Source: Betaproteobacteria bacterium (GTDB lineage: Bacteria > Pseudomonadota > Gammaproteobacteria > Burkholderiales > Thiobacillaceae). Taken from it: DNA of 50,090 bases. Below, one piece after another: positions 23,675 to 31,398 of the stretch. Position 1 is the first letter of the stretch; every line of letters begins with the position of its first letter. The notes under the pieces were generated by a model, which was not told the origin of the DNA, made no database searches, and was given only the letters and a program-made list of their open reading frames with translations. Where the stretch lies: the NCBI GenBank assembly GCA_020061585.1, contig JAGUXX010000317.1, positions 1 through 50,090 of the forward strand. The letters run 5' to 3'. A program made the position numbers and the translations under genes.

Positions 23675-26206
23675 ATGAATCAGAAGAACAGCAGTCTCAA
23701 ACCCCTGCGTTTCAGCAAACCCACGTCCGAACTGTTCGAAGTGCCGCGTCTGGGTATGGATTCGGATGCGCTGGCGTTGGATATTCGCCGCTATTTCGGC
23801 AATTTTCTGGGCCGCGACAAGCATTGCCGGTCCTCGCATTACCCGTATCAGGCGCTGTCACTGGCGCTGCGTGACCGGCTGATGGAACGCTGGAAACGCA
23901 CCCGCTACGCTTACGAGGAACAGGACGCCAAGCACGCCTATTACCTGTCGCTGGAATTCCTGATGGGCCGCACGATGAACAACGCGCTGCTCAATCTCGG
24001 TCTAGGCGGCGTCATCGAACCGACGCTGCATCGCCTCGGACTCGACCTGGAAGAGATGCTCGACGTCGAGCACGACGCCGGGCTGGGCAATGGCGGTCTG
24101 GGGCGTCTCGCGGCCTGTTTCCTGGATAGCTGCGCCAGCCTGCAATTGCCGGTGATGGGTTATGGCATCCGCTACGAGTACGGCATGTTCCGCCAGCACA
24201 TCGAAAGCTGCCGCCAGATCGAGGAGCCGGATCACTGGCTGCGCGACGGCAATCCGTGGGAAGTGGAGCGGCCGGAACATACCCGCCGTATTCAATACTA
24301 CGGGCGTATCGATCATTTTGTTGATGCCAACGGTCGTATGCATACGCGCTGGCTGGACACCAAAGACGTGCTGGCCGTGCCTTACGACACGCCGATTCCC
24401 GGCTACAAGAACGATACCGTCAACGTGTTGCGCTTGTGGAGCGCGTCGGCCACCGACGAATTCGATCTCGGCGAATTCAACGCCGGCTCCTACACCGAAT
24501 CGGTGGCGGCGAAAAACGCGGCGGAAAACATCACCATGGTGCTGTATCCCAATGACGCCAGCGAGAACGGCAAGGCGCTGCGCCTGCGCCAGCAGTATTT
24601 TCTCGCTTCCGCTAGCCTACAGGATGTGCTGGAAGGCTGGGAGATCCGCCACGGCCGCGATTTCAGCCAGTTCGCCGCGAAGAACTGCTTCCAGTTGAAC
24701 GACACCCATCCGACCTGCGCGGTGCCGGAACTGATGCGCCTGCTGATGGACGAGTACTGCCTGGAATGGGACGACGCCTGGGACATCACCCGCCAGACCA
24801 TGGCCTATACCAACCACACGCTGTTGCCCGAAGCGCTGGAGAAATGGTCAGTGCGGTTGTTTGGTCATTTGCTGCCGCGCCTGATGGAAATCATCTATGA
24901 AATCAACGCCCGCTTCCTGACCGAAGTGGCGCGCCACTGGCCGGGCGACAATGAACGCATGGCGCGCATGTCGCTGATCGAGGAGGGCCATGACCCGCAG
25001 TTGCGCATGGCCTATCTGGCTATCGTCGGCAGCTATTCGGTCAACGGCGTCGCGCAATTGCACTCCGATCTGCTGCAGGAAGGCCTGTTCCGCGATTTTT
25101 ACGAACTCTGGCCGGAGAAGTTCAACAACAAGACCAACGGCGTCACCCAGCGCCGCTGGATGGCCGCCGCCAACCCTGGCTTGTCGAGCCTGATCACCGA
25201 AACCCTGGGCAGCGATACCTGGGTGTCGCAACTCGATCAACTGCAAGGCCTGGCCGGACATGTCGACGATGCCGCCTTCCGGGCGCGCTGGCATGCGGTC
25301 AAATATGCCAACAAGGAACGTCTGGCGGAACTGGTGCGGCGCGATTGCGGCGTGGTGTTCGATCCCGACGCGCTGTTCGATGTGCAGGTCAAGCGCATCC
25401 ATGAATACAAACGCCAACTGCTCAACATCCTGCATGTCATCCACCTCTATGCGCGGCTGAAGAACGGCGAGGATACCGACTGGACGCCGCGTTGCGTGCT
25501 GATCGGCGGCAAGGCCGCGCCGGGTTATTTCATGGCCAAGCGGATCATCACGCTGATCTGCAAGGTGGCCGAAATGGTCAACGGCGATCCCGATGTCGGC
25601 GGACGCCTGAAAGTCGCGTTCCTGCCCAACTACCGGGTTTCGGCGATGGAAATCATCGCCCCCGGCACGGATCTGTCGGAGCAGATTTCCACCGCCGGCA
25701 AGGAGGCCTCCGGCACCGGCAACATGAAGTTCATGATGAACGGCGCGGCGACCATTGGCACGCTGGACGGCGCCAACATCGAGATACGCGAGGAAGTCAC
25801 CAAGCTCGATGGTGAACACAACTTCTTTCTGTTCGGCCTCACCTCCGCTGAAGTCGAGGAGACGCGCGGCAATTACCACCCGAACGCGCTGATCGAAGCC
25901 GATCCCGACCTCAAACGGGTGCTGAGTCTGCTCGAATCCGGCCACTTCAATCATTTTGAACCGGGCTTGTTCGAGCCGATCCTCCACGCCATTCGCAGCC
26001 CGCAAGACCCCTGGCTGGTGGCGGCCGACTTCCGCGCCTTCGTCGACGCGCAGGAACAGGTGGCCGCCGCCTACCGCGACCGCGACCGCTGGGTGCGCAT
26101 GAGCATCATCAACACGGCAGCCAGCGGCAAATTCTCCACCGACCGTACGATGACCGAGTACAACGCGGAAATCTGGAAGCTGACACCGGTCGGCCCCGGC
26201 CGTTGA
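23675..26206 (+). CDS. glgP: Glycogen/alpha-glucan phosphorylase
   Basis: This 843-residue enzyme releases glucose-1-phosphate from glycogen or maltodextrin using pyridoxal phosphate. The start is ATG 23675, with GGAAGC upstream. The PLP-lysine motif EASGTGNMKFMMNGA (Lys685) is intact, as are NGGLGRLAACF and the active-site loop YNDT-like segment QLNDTHPTC. The length and all conserved blocks are normal for the family. It points to glycogen storage in this autotroph. It stands alone, followed by hairpins and a clear terminator. Confidence 0.96.
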   Translation: MNQKNSSLKPLRFSKPTSELFEVPRLGMDSDALALDIRRYFGNFLGRDKHCRSSHYPYQALSLALRDRLMERWKRTRYAYEEQDAKHAYYLSLEFLMGRTMNNALLNLGLGGVIEPTLHRLGLDLEEMLDVEHDAGLGNGGLGRLAACFLDSCASLQLPVMGYGIRYEYGMFRQHIESCRQIEEPDHWLRDGNPWEVERPEHTRRIQYYGRIDHFVDANGRMHTRWLDTKDVLAVPYDTPIPGYKNDTVNVLRLWSASATDEFDLGEFNAGSYTESVAAKNAAENITMVLYPNDASENGKALRLRQQYFLASASLQDVLEGWEIRHGRDFSQFAAKNCFQLNDTHPTCAVPELMRLLMDEYCLEWDDAWDITRQTMAYTNHTLLPEALEKWSVRLFGHLLPRLMEIIYEINARFLTEVARHWPGDNERMARMSLIEEGHDPQLRMAYLAIVGSYSVNGVAQLHSDLLQEGLFRDFYELWPEKFNNKTNGVTQRRWMAAANPGLSSLITETLGSDTWVSQLDQLQGLAGHVDDAAFRARWHAVKYANKERLAELVRRDCGVVFDPDALFDVQVKRIHEYKRQLLNILHVIHLYARLKNGEDTDWTPRCVLIGGKAAPGYFMAKRIITLICKVAEMVNGDPDVGGRLKVAFLPNYRVSAMEIIAPGTDLSEQISTAGKEASGTGNMKFMMNGAATIGTLDGANIEIREEVTKLDGEHNFFLFGLTSAEVEETRGNYHPNALIEADPDLKRVLSLLESGHFNHFEPGLFEPILHAIRSPQDPWLVAADFRAFVDAQEQVAAAYRDRDRWVRMSIINTAASGKFSTDRTMTEYNAEIWKLTPVGPGR

Positions 26207-26221
26207 TTGTCGAATAGGTGT

Positions 26222-26242
26222 GCGTAAGTAATTCCCTTACGC
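26222..26242 (+). terminator. Hairpin after glgP
   Basis: GCGTAAG and CTTACGC form a 7-bp stem with a 7-base loop, 15 bp after the glgP stop. There is no T-run, so it is at most a weak stop or a 3'-end stabiliser. Confidence 0.4.
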
Positions 26243-26338
26243 GCATCAGCGAATGTTGTGGAAATTTTACAAGCGGAGAATTTGCGTCGTCCCTTGAGCA
26301 GGACACCGCTGCCCAGAATGCGATAGCAGCTTTTTCAC

Positions 26339-26366
26339 CAGGCGACTTCGGTCGCCTGTTTTTTTT
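26339..26366 (+). terminator. Strong intrinsic terminator
   Basis: CAGGCGAC-TTCG-GTCGCCTG forms a perfect 8-bp stem with the extra-stable TTCG loop and is followed by eight Ts. It would end glgP transcripts about 130 bp past the stop codon and insulate the sulfur locus downstream. Confidence 0.93.
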
Positions 26367-26725
26367 GGGGCGCTTCCCGCGCAGTGTTCGATGAAGCCAC
26401 GCTGGGAATGCCTGTGGATATTCACAGCTTCGGGTTGATGTGACCAGCCGCGCGAATCTGAAGTACGGCTTGCAAGCGCATCAGGTTCCAGTTCCCGATC
26501 AGCGACGCGGACAGCGTCCGCCCAGCATCCTTGCATCGAGCCAACCCGGCGACGTTCAACCCCTACCCAGAATCTTTCGTGTCAAGCGCTGAGTTGCCGC
26601 GTCAGGTGCATCGGGGCTGTTGCAAAACTCATGTCTTGCAATCGCGAAATTCAGCTTATTGCAATTTCCACTCGCCTGAAACCGGTGAATTTTTCTATCT
26701 ACATGTTTTAAAAGAATAATTTTGT
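26367..26725. other. Gene-free stretch upstream of the sulfur locus
   Basis: I see no convincing gene in these 359 bases. The minus-strand frame that ends in INPKL and a stop near 26440 could be a decayed transposase or phage-gene tail, and GGGGCTGTTGCAAAACTCAT near 26613-26632 looks like the tip of some insertion sequences, but neither is firm. From about 26620 the DNA becomes A+T-rich with three TTGCAA boxes (26620, 26636, 26659) and AATCGCGAAATT at 26640-26651. Given the sigma-54 promoter just downstream, this is a reasonable place for activator-binding sites. Confidence 0.5.
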
Positions 26726-26741
26726 TGGCATGCAACATGCT
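26726..26741 (+). promoter_or_regulatory. Sigma-54 promoter P1
   Basis: TGGCATGCAACATGCT fits the sigma-54 consensus TGGCACG-N4-TTGCA with the invariant GG (26727-26728) and GC (26739-26740) exactly ten bases apart. The transcription start would be near 26752, ahead of the first sulfur gene. It overlaps any start codon earlier than 26788 and so argues for the ATG at 26788. A sigma-54 activator is encoded at the end of the locus. Confidence 0.85.
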
Positions 26742-26787
26742 AAACAAGTTGTGTCGGGGATCAGGCGGGGGGCGAACCTTGGGATTG

Positions 26788-27093
26788 ATGGATCTTTTTT
26801 TTGATCGTCGTCGCAATTCGGGTGGCCGTGTTGTGCGCGAGATAGAAATAACCGGTCTGGGCAGGGTTGCGCTGGTGAGATCTGTCGATTGCATAGGTGC
26901 CATGTGTCCGCGCCCGCAACTTCTGACGCTGAAAGTGATGGGCGAAGTGCGAGTAGGCGATGTTGTGGAAGTGCTGTCGGACAACCCGAGCGCGGTAGAG
27001 GGTTTTCCCGCACTGGCTCAGGCATTGAATTGTGAGCATCTGGCAACTCAACGTGAGTCGGGTTATTGGCGCATGTATCTGCGTAAGCAATGA
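26788..27093 (+). CDS. TusA/SirA-like sulfur-carrier protein
   Basis: This small cytosolic sulfurtransferase-type carrier of 101 residues starts at ATG 26788 (MDLFFDRRRN); earlier TTG starts would lie inside the sigma-54 promoter. The core motif DCIGAMCPRPQ holds the CPxP cysteine that carries persulfide sulfur in TusA proteins, followed by the usual alpha/beta fold (VLSDNPSAVEGFPALAQALNC). The basic N-terminal extension of about 25 residues is not typical. It leads an operon with a YeeE-type transporter, so it probably accepts sulfur from the imported species. A second TusA-like gene lies just after the transporter. Confidence 0.85.
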   Translation: MDLFFDRRRNSGGRVVREIEITGLGRVALVRSVDCIGAMCPRPQLLTLKVMGEVRVGDVVEVLSDNPSAVEGFPALAQALNCEHLATQRESGYWRMYLRKQ

Positions 27094-27157
27094 CGCCGTT
27101 TTGGCGTGTCGTGAATCGCGAAATTGTAATGATGGAATTTCACAGAGGGTGATTACG

Positions 27158-28588
27158 GTGACGGAAAGTTCCAATGTGCTGATGCAAAAAGGCAGTCTGA
27201 AGGCGATGGGGGTTTTGCTGTTCGTGATAGCCGGCTCGCTTTGGGCGTTGTCAATCGATACGCGTTTCTTGTATTTGCTGGTCTATGTCTGGTTTGGTGT
27301 CATCTACGGCATGTTTTTGCAATACGGTCGTTTCTGCATGGCCTCGGCGGTGCGCGACCTGTTCGCGGTGAAGGTGCCGCGCATGGCGGTGGGCATGATG
27401 ATCGCGGTGGCGTTGTATTCCATCGTCGCCGCCATCGTCACTTTGAGCGGATTCAGTACCTTCCATTCCAATGCCATGGGGTGGCATGTAGTGATTGGCG
27501 GCGCCATTTTCGGTTTCGGCATCGTGTTCACCGGTGGCTGCGCTTCCGGTTCCCTGTACAAGACCGGCGAGGGCAACATGAACTCGCTGCTGGTGGTGCT
27601 GTCGATCTCGTTTGCCCAGGCCATCATCGTCAGTGCTTCCGGATGGTGGGACTCGCTGGTGCCGCAATCCTGGATCGATTCGGCCGTAGCCAAGGACATG
27701 CCGGCAGAGTTGTCAGTCACCCAGGGTTGGTTCGATATCTTTACCGCCGGCTATGTCTGGGATCTCAAGGGCGCAACCACGGCGGAAATGTTCGGTTGGG
27801 CCGATACGACATTCGGCATCGTGGTACTCAATACCTTGCTGACCGCAATACTGCCGGTCGCGATCCTGCTGGTCCTGCTGTACGCCTTCTATTACAGAAA
27901 GGGCTACCTGCGCCGCTCCGGCAAGACCGCCTTGAGCATGGGCGAGGAAATGGCCGGCATGTGGGCGATGTGCACCTCTTCCAAGAATACCGCGCTGGCC
28001 GGCATCGGCCTGGGCATCTTCGCCGGCCTGCACATGTATGTCACCGGTGTGCTGCGCGAGTACTACGGCATCATGAACTTCGGCGAAATGCTGGTGGCGA
28101 TGGGGTATACCAATGGCCTCTCGCTGCAGGAGACGGTATTCGATCCAGGCTACTGGTACATCACCACCCAGGAAGCTCAATGGGGCGGCTGGGTGATGCA
28201 GCAGTTGGGCGTCAACACCATGGACAACATCTTTTTCGGCCTTGAGAACGGTTTGCCCAATCCGCTGCTGAATGCGCCCGGCTTCATGTCCATCGGCATC
28301 ATCTTCGGCGCTGCGGTGATGGCGCTGTCACGGCGTGAATTCAAATGGAAGCTGCCGAACTGGGAATCCGCCATCTTCGCCATCGTCGGCGGCATTCTGA
28401 TGGGCTTGGGCGCGCGGATCGGTATGGGCTGCAACATCGGCGCCTTCTTCGCCACGGTAACCAACGGCGATCCCAGCGGCTGGGTATTCCTGTTCGGCAT
28501 GGTGATTGGTGCGTATGTCGGCGTGAAGGCATTTACCAAATGGATGGACTGGAATGCATCACGCAATTCATCCGGCTGCGATCTGTAA
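27158..28588 (+). CDS. YeeE/YedE (TsuA-type) thiosulfate/sulfur transporter
   Basis: This polytopic inner-membrane protein has two YeeE-type halves. The preferred start is GTG 27158, with GAGGG about nine bases upstream; ATG 27182 is an alternative. It has about 476 residues and 10 or more membrane segments. The three cysteine motifs seen in thiosulfate transporter YeeE/TsuA are present: QYGRFCMAS (Cys60), GGCASG (Cys128) and GMGCNIG (Cys425). In that family the cysteines form a relay that hands thiosulfate across the membrane. Flanking TusA-like genes match the known YeeE-YeeD (TsuA-TsuB) partnership. The central loop (about residues 250-300, with RRSGKTALSMGEEMAG) is longer than in short YeeE proteins. 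Substrate assignment is by family. Confidence 0.88.
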   Translation: MTESSNVLMQKGSLKAMGVLLFVIAGSLWALSIDTRFLYLLVYVWFGVIYGMFLQYGRFCMASAVRDLFAVKVPRMAVGMMIAVALYSIVAAIVTLSGFSTFHSNAMGWHVVIGGAIFGFGIVFTGGCASGSLYKTGEGNMNSLLVVLSISFAQAIIVSASGWWDSLVPQSWIDSAVAKDMPAELSVTQGWFDIFTAGYVWDLKGATTAEMFGWADTTFGIVVLNTLLTAILPVAILLVLLYAFYYRKGYLRRSGKTALSMGEEMAGMWAMCTSSKNTALAGIGLGIFAGLHMYVTGVLREYYGIMNFGEMLVAMGYTNGLSLQETVFDPGYWYITTQEAQWGGWVMQQLGVNTMDNIFFGLENGLPNPLLNAPGFMSIGIIFGAAVMALSRREFKWKLPNWESAIFAIVGGILMGLGARIGMGCNIGAFFATVTNGDPSGWVFLFGMVIGAYVGVKAFTKWMDWNASRNSSGCDL

Positions 28589-28627
28589 TCGCGGTTGACA
28601 CGTCAATAAGCAAACAAGGAGCTGATC

Positions 28628-28879
28628 ATGGCAATGAGTTTCAACAAAACCGCTGATGGGGAATGGAAGCTGGACGTATGTGGCTATACCTGCCCGCACC
28701 CGCAGATGTACACCAAGAAAGCGCTGCAGAAGATGGACAGTGGCGATGTGCTGACTTTGGTATTCGACAACCCCTCATCCGGTGAATCGATCCTCGCCAT
28801 GTGCGATGCGGAGGGCAACGACCTGATCGATCGCCAGGAAAGTGGCGGATCTTCGGTCTGGAAAATCAAGAAGGCCTGA
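28628..28879 (+). CDS. TusA/TsuB-like sulfur-carrier protein
   Basis: This 83-residue TusA-fold protein starts at ATG 28628 with AAGGAG upstream. The motif DVCGYTCPHPQMYTKKAL has the CPxP cysteine plus an extra cysteine four residues before it. In YeeD/TsuB proteins, which accept and split thiosulfate delivered by YeeE/TsuA, such a cysteine pair is used for the reaction. It follows the transporter by 39 bp and precedes the DsrE-like genes by three, so coupling is tight. It is distinct in sequence from the TusA-like protein at 26788. Confidence 0.88.
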   Translation: MAMSFNKTADGEWKLDVCGYTCPHPQMYTKKALQKMDSGDVLTLVFDNPSSGESILAMCDAEGNDLIDRQESGGSSVWKIKKA

Positions 28880-28882
28880 ACC

Positions 28883-29194
28883 ATGCGGCTCGGAATCGTG
28901 ATCACTGACGAGAGCTACCTCTCTGTTGCCAACCGTCTGCTGGATGCGGCTGGCGGGCGTGGTTGGGAAACCCTGTGTTTTCTGACCGACACCGGCGTCA
29001 ACCTGTTGGCCGACGCGGGTTTCGTGGAACGCGCCAAGGCTTGTCCGAACAGCATTTCGCTCTGTGAGCACAGCGCCGCGCGATATGGCGAAGGTCGTTT
29101 TGATTTGCACGCCTTGGGGGATGTGGTGATTGTCGGTGGGCAATACCAGGATGCCGAACTGGTGCGCAAGTGCGATCAAGTGCTGGTGTTTTAA
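28883..29194 (+). CDS. DsrE-like sulfur-relay protein
   Basis: This 103-residue protein with a Rossmann-like DsrE fold (MRLGIVITDE start, then ANRLLDAAGGRGW and VVIVGGQYQDAELV) begins three bases after the preceding stop. DsrE-family proteins carry sulfur between TusA and other partners. Four cysteines are present (32, 54, 61, 97); Cys54 and Cys61 flank a loop in the middle (AKACPNSISLCEH) and are the best candidates for the sulfur-bearing residue. It lies in a run of three short DsrE/F/H-like genes. They are not close copies of the DsrEFH complex of the Dsr pathway, and no dsrAB genes are in the window. Confidence 0.75.
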   Translation: MRLGIVITDESYLSVANRLLDAAGGRGWETLCFLTDTGVNLLADAGFVERAKACPNSISLCEHSAARYGEGRFDLHALGDVVIVGGQYQDAELVRKCDQVLVF

Positions 29195-29203
29195 GGAACT
29201 GAA

Positions 29204-29464
29204 ATGGCGGAACAGAAACGGATTTTGATGCTGGCGTTGGACAAGCAAGTCGAGGCGTTGCGCATGGCCAGTGGTCTGACCTTGCTCGATGACGCGGTGA
29301 GCATCGCCACCTGGGGCAAATTGCCGGAGGGAGACGACGTGGCGGAGCAGATGGAAGCGCTCGAATTTTCGGAAGTGCCGGTGGTTGCGTTGGATCCCGC
29401 AACCGATGCTTTGGCCGTGTTGGCGCGCCAGATCGTCAATAACGATGTGGTGTTTTGCGTATGA
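29204..29464 (+). CDS. Small DsrE/DsrF-like protein
   Basis: This 86-residue protein (start ATG 29204, with AAGGAACTG upstream) has an alternating strand/helix pattern (KRILMLALDKQVEALRMASG, VSIATWGKL, VPVVALDPATDALAVL) that fits a shortened DsrE-type fold. Its only cysteine is the next-to-last residue (VFCV). A C-terminal cysteine is where DsrC and DsrH-like relay proteins place their sulfur-bearing residue. It overlaps the next gene by four bases (ATGA). Assignment to the DsrE superfamily is inferred from fold pattern and context. Confidence 0.65.
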   Translation: MAEQKRILMLALDKQVEALRMASGLTLLDDAVSIATWGKLPEGDDVAEQMEALEFSEVPVVALDPATDALAVLARQIVNNDVVFCV

Positions 29465-29643
29465 GCACGAGCAAAAAGGTGTTGCTGATCAATCCGTCGG
29501 ATATGCCGGTCATGACAGGCCTGGCCGATGCCCTGCGTAAGGAAGGCGCCCAAGTGCTGGAAATGCGGTTGGGTGATTACAACCTGTTGTTTGATGCCTT
29601 GGATCAAGGCTGGATGCCGGTGGTGTTGAAGTCGCCGGCCTGA
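29461..29643 (+). CDS. Very small DsrE/DsrH-like protein
   Basis: This 60-residue protein starts at ATG 29461, overlapping the previous stop, so the two genes are translationally coupled. It opens with a strand-helix unit (KKVLLINPSDMPVMTGLADALRKEGA in pieces), then EMRLGDYNLLFDALDQGW and ends VVLKSPA. No cysteine is present, so it cannot itself carry persulfide and may be a structural subunit of a complex with the two preceding proteins. It is the last gene of the cytosolic sulfur set; 150 bp follow before the rhodanese gene. Confidence 0.6.
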   Translation: MSTSKKVLLINPSDMPVMTGLADALRKEGAQVLEMRLGDYNLLFDALDQGWMPVVLKSPA

Positions 29644-29794
29644 TCAAGTTTGGCCCGCAGGCTTGGCTGCGGTGGCGGTTGCGCATGACTGAAACAAGCG
29701 GGATCTCCTGTTCTGTTCAGTGGGCCAGCCATTAATAGGCGCGTCGCCGTTAGTCAGGGACGACGCGATCTTGAGTTTTGATGGAGGAGTTACG

Positions 29795-31327
29795 ATGAAC
29801 ATGCGCATCAACAAAGTCTGGGCAAGTGCTTCCGCCCTGGTAATCGCTCTTGGACTGCACGGTTGCGGTGGCGGCGGTGGAGAAGATTCGACATCCACGG
29901 CTAGTCAGTTGTCGGTGAATACACCGGCGCAAATTGCCCAGGCTTCCGCCGCCAACTACGACGACAACGTCAACGGCTTGATCTCGGGCGGCACATTGAA
30001 GCGCTGGAAGGATGATTGGGTAACCGAGCGGGCAAATCTCGGTTTGACCGGGAAATTGATCATTTTTCAGTTAACGGCTGGGCCGGCGGGATCCGAATAC
30101 ATCAAGCCCAACGGCACCACGGTATTTACTTATTTGTCGCCATCGAGTGAGTGGGTCCAGACACGTTCCAATGGCGTTATTGAATCCCAAAGCATGGTGC
30201 CGGATGGGGCGCAGATGGATGGCCTGATGAAGAAATACAACATTGATCCACGTAACGACATGATAGTCGTGGCCATGGGGACTGGCAGCAATCCGAACGC
30301 GATGGGCCAAGGTCGTATCTGGTATGCCCTGCGCTACTGGGGTGTGGACCAGAAAAATCTGGCGCTGGTCAATGGTGGCAATCAGTGGCTGGATGACACC
30401 AGCATGACGCCTCTGGCGGACTTCCAGGCTTCCGCGAGCGTGGCGCCCGAATCCGGCACCTTCTCGGTCAAGAATCTGGCTGTAGACAACACCCAACTGC
30501 AAGCCACGGTGGAAGATATGCTGCGCGTGCTGCCCTCCACTGATGCCAACGTCACCAATGACGGCGTGCTGATCTGGGATGCGCGCAGCATGGGCCAGTA
30601 CAGTGCCGGACAATTGGTCGAGTTCGGTGAAGACAGCGATACCGATACCACGGGGACGCAGGCCTGTGCGACGGGATACTGCGCGCCAGCCAATCCCGAC
30701 AACTACATGCAAACCTTTCAGAACGGCGGCGCTCGTCAAGGGCACCCGAACGGTACGTTGCAGGTGCAATACACGCACTTTCTGGATCCCCTCAAGGGTT
30801 ACAGCTATCGCCCGAAGGCATTCCTGGAGAAATTGTTGAATGGCTATGTCACCACGGCGCAGGACGTCACTGACGGCAATGCAACCGTGGCCGGGGTCGG
30901 CTTTGTCGACAGCTCCTATGGTTTGCTGGGCGAAGGCAACGCTTATCAGCCGGGCGATACCTTGTATGTTTATTGCGAAACCACCTTCCGGGCCATGATT
31001 ACCGGCGTAACCGCCGCAGTGATCCTCGGCAAGCCCACCCGCTTCTACGACGGCGCGATGGTTGAATGGCATTCCCTGACCTACACCACCGACTTGAACG
31101 GCGACACGATCCTGCCCAGCAATTCGCCATGGCGTACCGATCTGGTCTCGTTCTTCCGGCCGGCAACCAGCAACACCCTGGTCAATCCGCGCACGATAAC
31201 CAATGCCTATGCGTCCTCGACCAACGCAGTGATTAGCGCTGACAAAGCCTACAAAACCGGCGAAAGCGTGACTTCCGGCGGCGGCAGCGGTGGTGGCGGC
31301 GCGCCGTCGAATCCTTGCGGTGGCTAA
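29795..31327 (+). CDS. Secreted lipoprotein with rhodanese (sulfurtransferase) domain
   Basis: This is a 510-residue rhodanese-type protein exported as a lipoprotein. The start is ATG 29795 with GGAGGAG upstream. A signal peptide ends at a lipobox-like LGLHGC, followed by a glycine linker. A full-length tandem rhodanese layout follows, with an inactive first domain (IIVVAMGTGSNPNAMGQGRIWYALRYWG region) and an active C-terminal domain with the loop YCETTFRA (catalytic Cys394, CxxxxR form). GGG-rich tails flank both ends. It would move sulfane sulfur, for example from thiosulfate or polysulfide, at the outer face of the periplasm or the cell surface. Rhodanese lipoproteins beside multiheme cytochromes are known in extracellular electron-transfer loci of Geobacter; here the next gene is a pentaheme lipoprotein. 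Confidence 0.88.
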   Translation: MNMRINKVWASASALVIALGLHGCGGGGGEDSTSTASQLSVNTPAQIAQASAANYDDNVNGLISGGTLKRWKDDWVTERANLGLTGKLIIFQLTAGPAGSEYIKPNGTTVFTYLSPSSEWVQTRSNGVIESQSMVPDGAQMDGLMKKYNIDPRNDMIVVAMGTGSNPNAMGQGRIWYALRYWGVDQKNLALVNGGNQWLDDTSMTPLADFQASASVAPESGTFSVKNLAVDNTQLQATVEDMLRVLPSTDANVTNDGVLIWDARSMGQYSAGQLVEFGEDSDTDTTGTQACATGYCAPANPDNYMQTFQNGGARQGHPNGTLQVQYTHFLDPLKGYSYRPKAFLEKLLNGYVTTAQDVTDGNATVAGVGFVDSSYGLLGEGNAYQPGDTLYVYCETTFRAMITGVTAAVILGKPTRFYDGAMVEWHSLTYTTDLNGDTILPSNSPWRTDLVSFFRPATSNTLVNPRTITNAYASSTNAVISADKAYKTGESVTSGGGSGGGGAPSNPCGG

Positions 31328-31355
31328 TGCCTGATTGATGTTGTTGCATACTCCG

Positions 31356-31388
31356 CGGCCCACGTGTTTTGCGTGGGCCGTTTTTATT
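31356..31388 (+). terminator. Intrinsic terminator between rhodanese and pentaheme cytochrome
   Basis: CGGCCCACG (31356-31364) and CGTGGGCCG (31372-31380) form a perfect 9-bp stem with a 7-base loop, followed by TTTTTATT. It lies 28 bp after the rhodanese stop and only about ten bases before the next start codon. It either ends the sulfur transcript or sets read-through into the cytochrome gene. Confidence 0.9.
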
Positions 31389-31398
31389 GGTGACTGGC

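Noticed and set aside
26400-26640. A possible insertion-sequence remnant ending in GGGGCTGTTGCAAAAC
   Set aside because: No inverted partner end, target duplication or recognisable transposase was found. It is mentioned only in the gene-free stretch entry.
26788-28879. The two TusA-like genes considered as a recent duplication
   Set aside because: They share only the CPxPQ motif and fold; the N-termini and flanking residues differ, so they are distinct paralogues with likely different partners.
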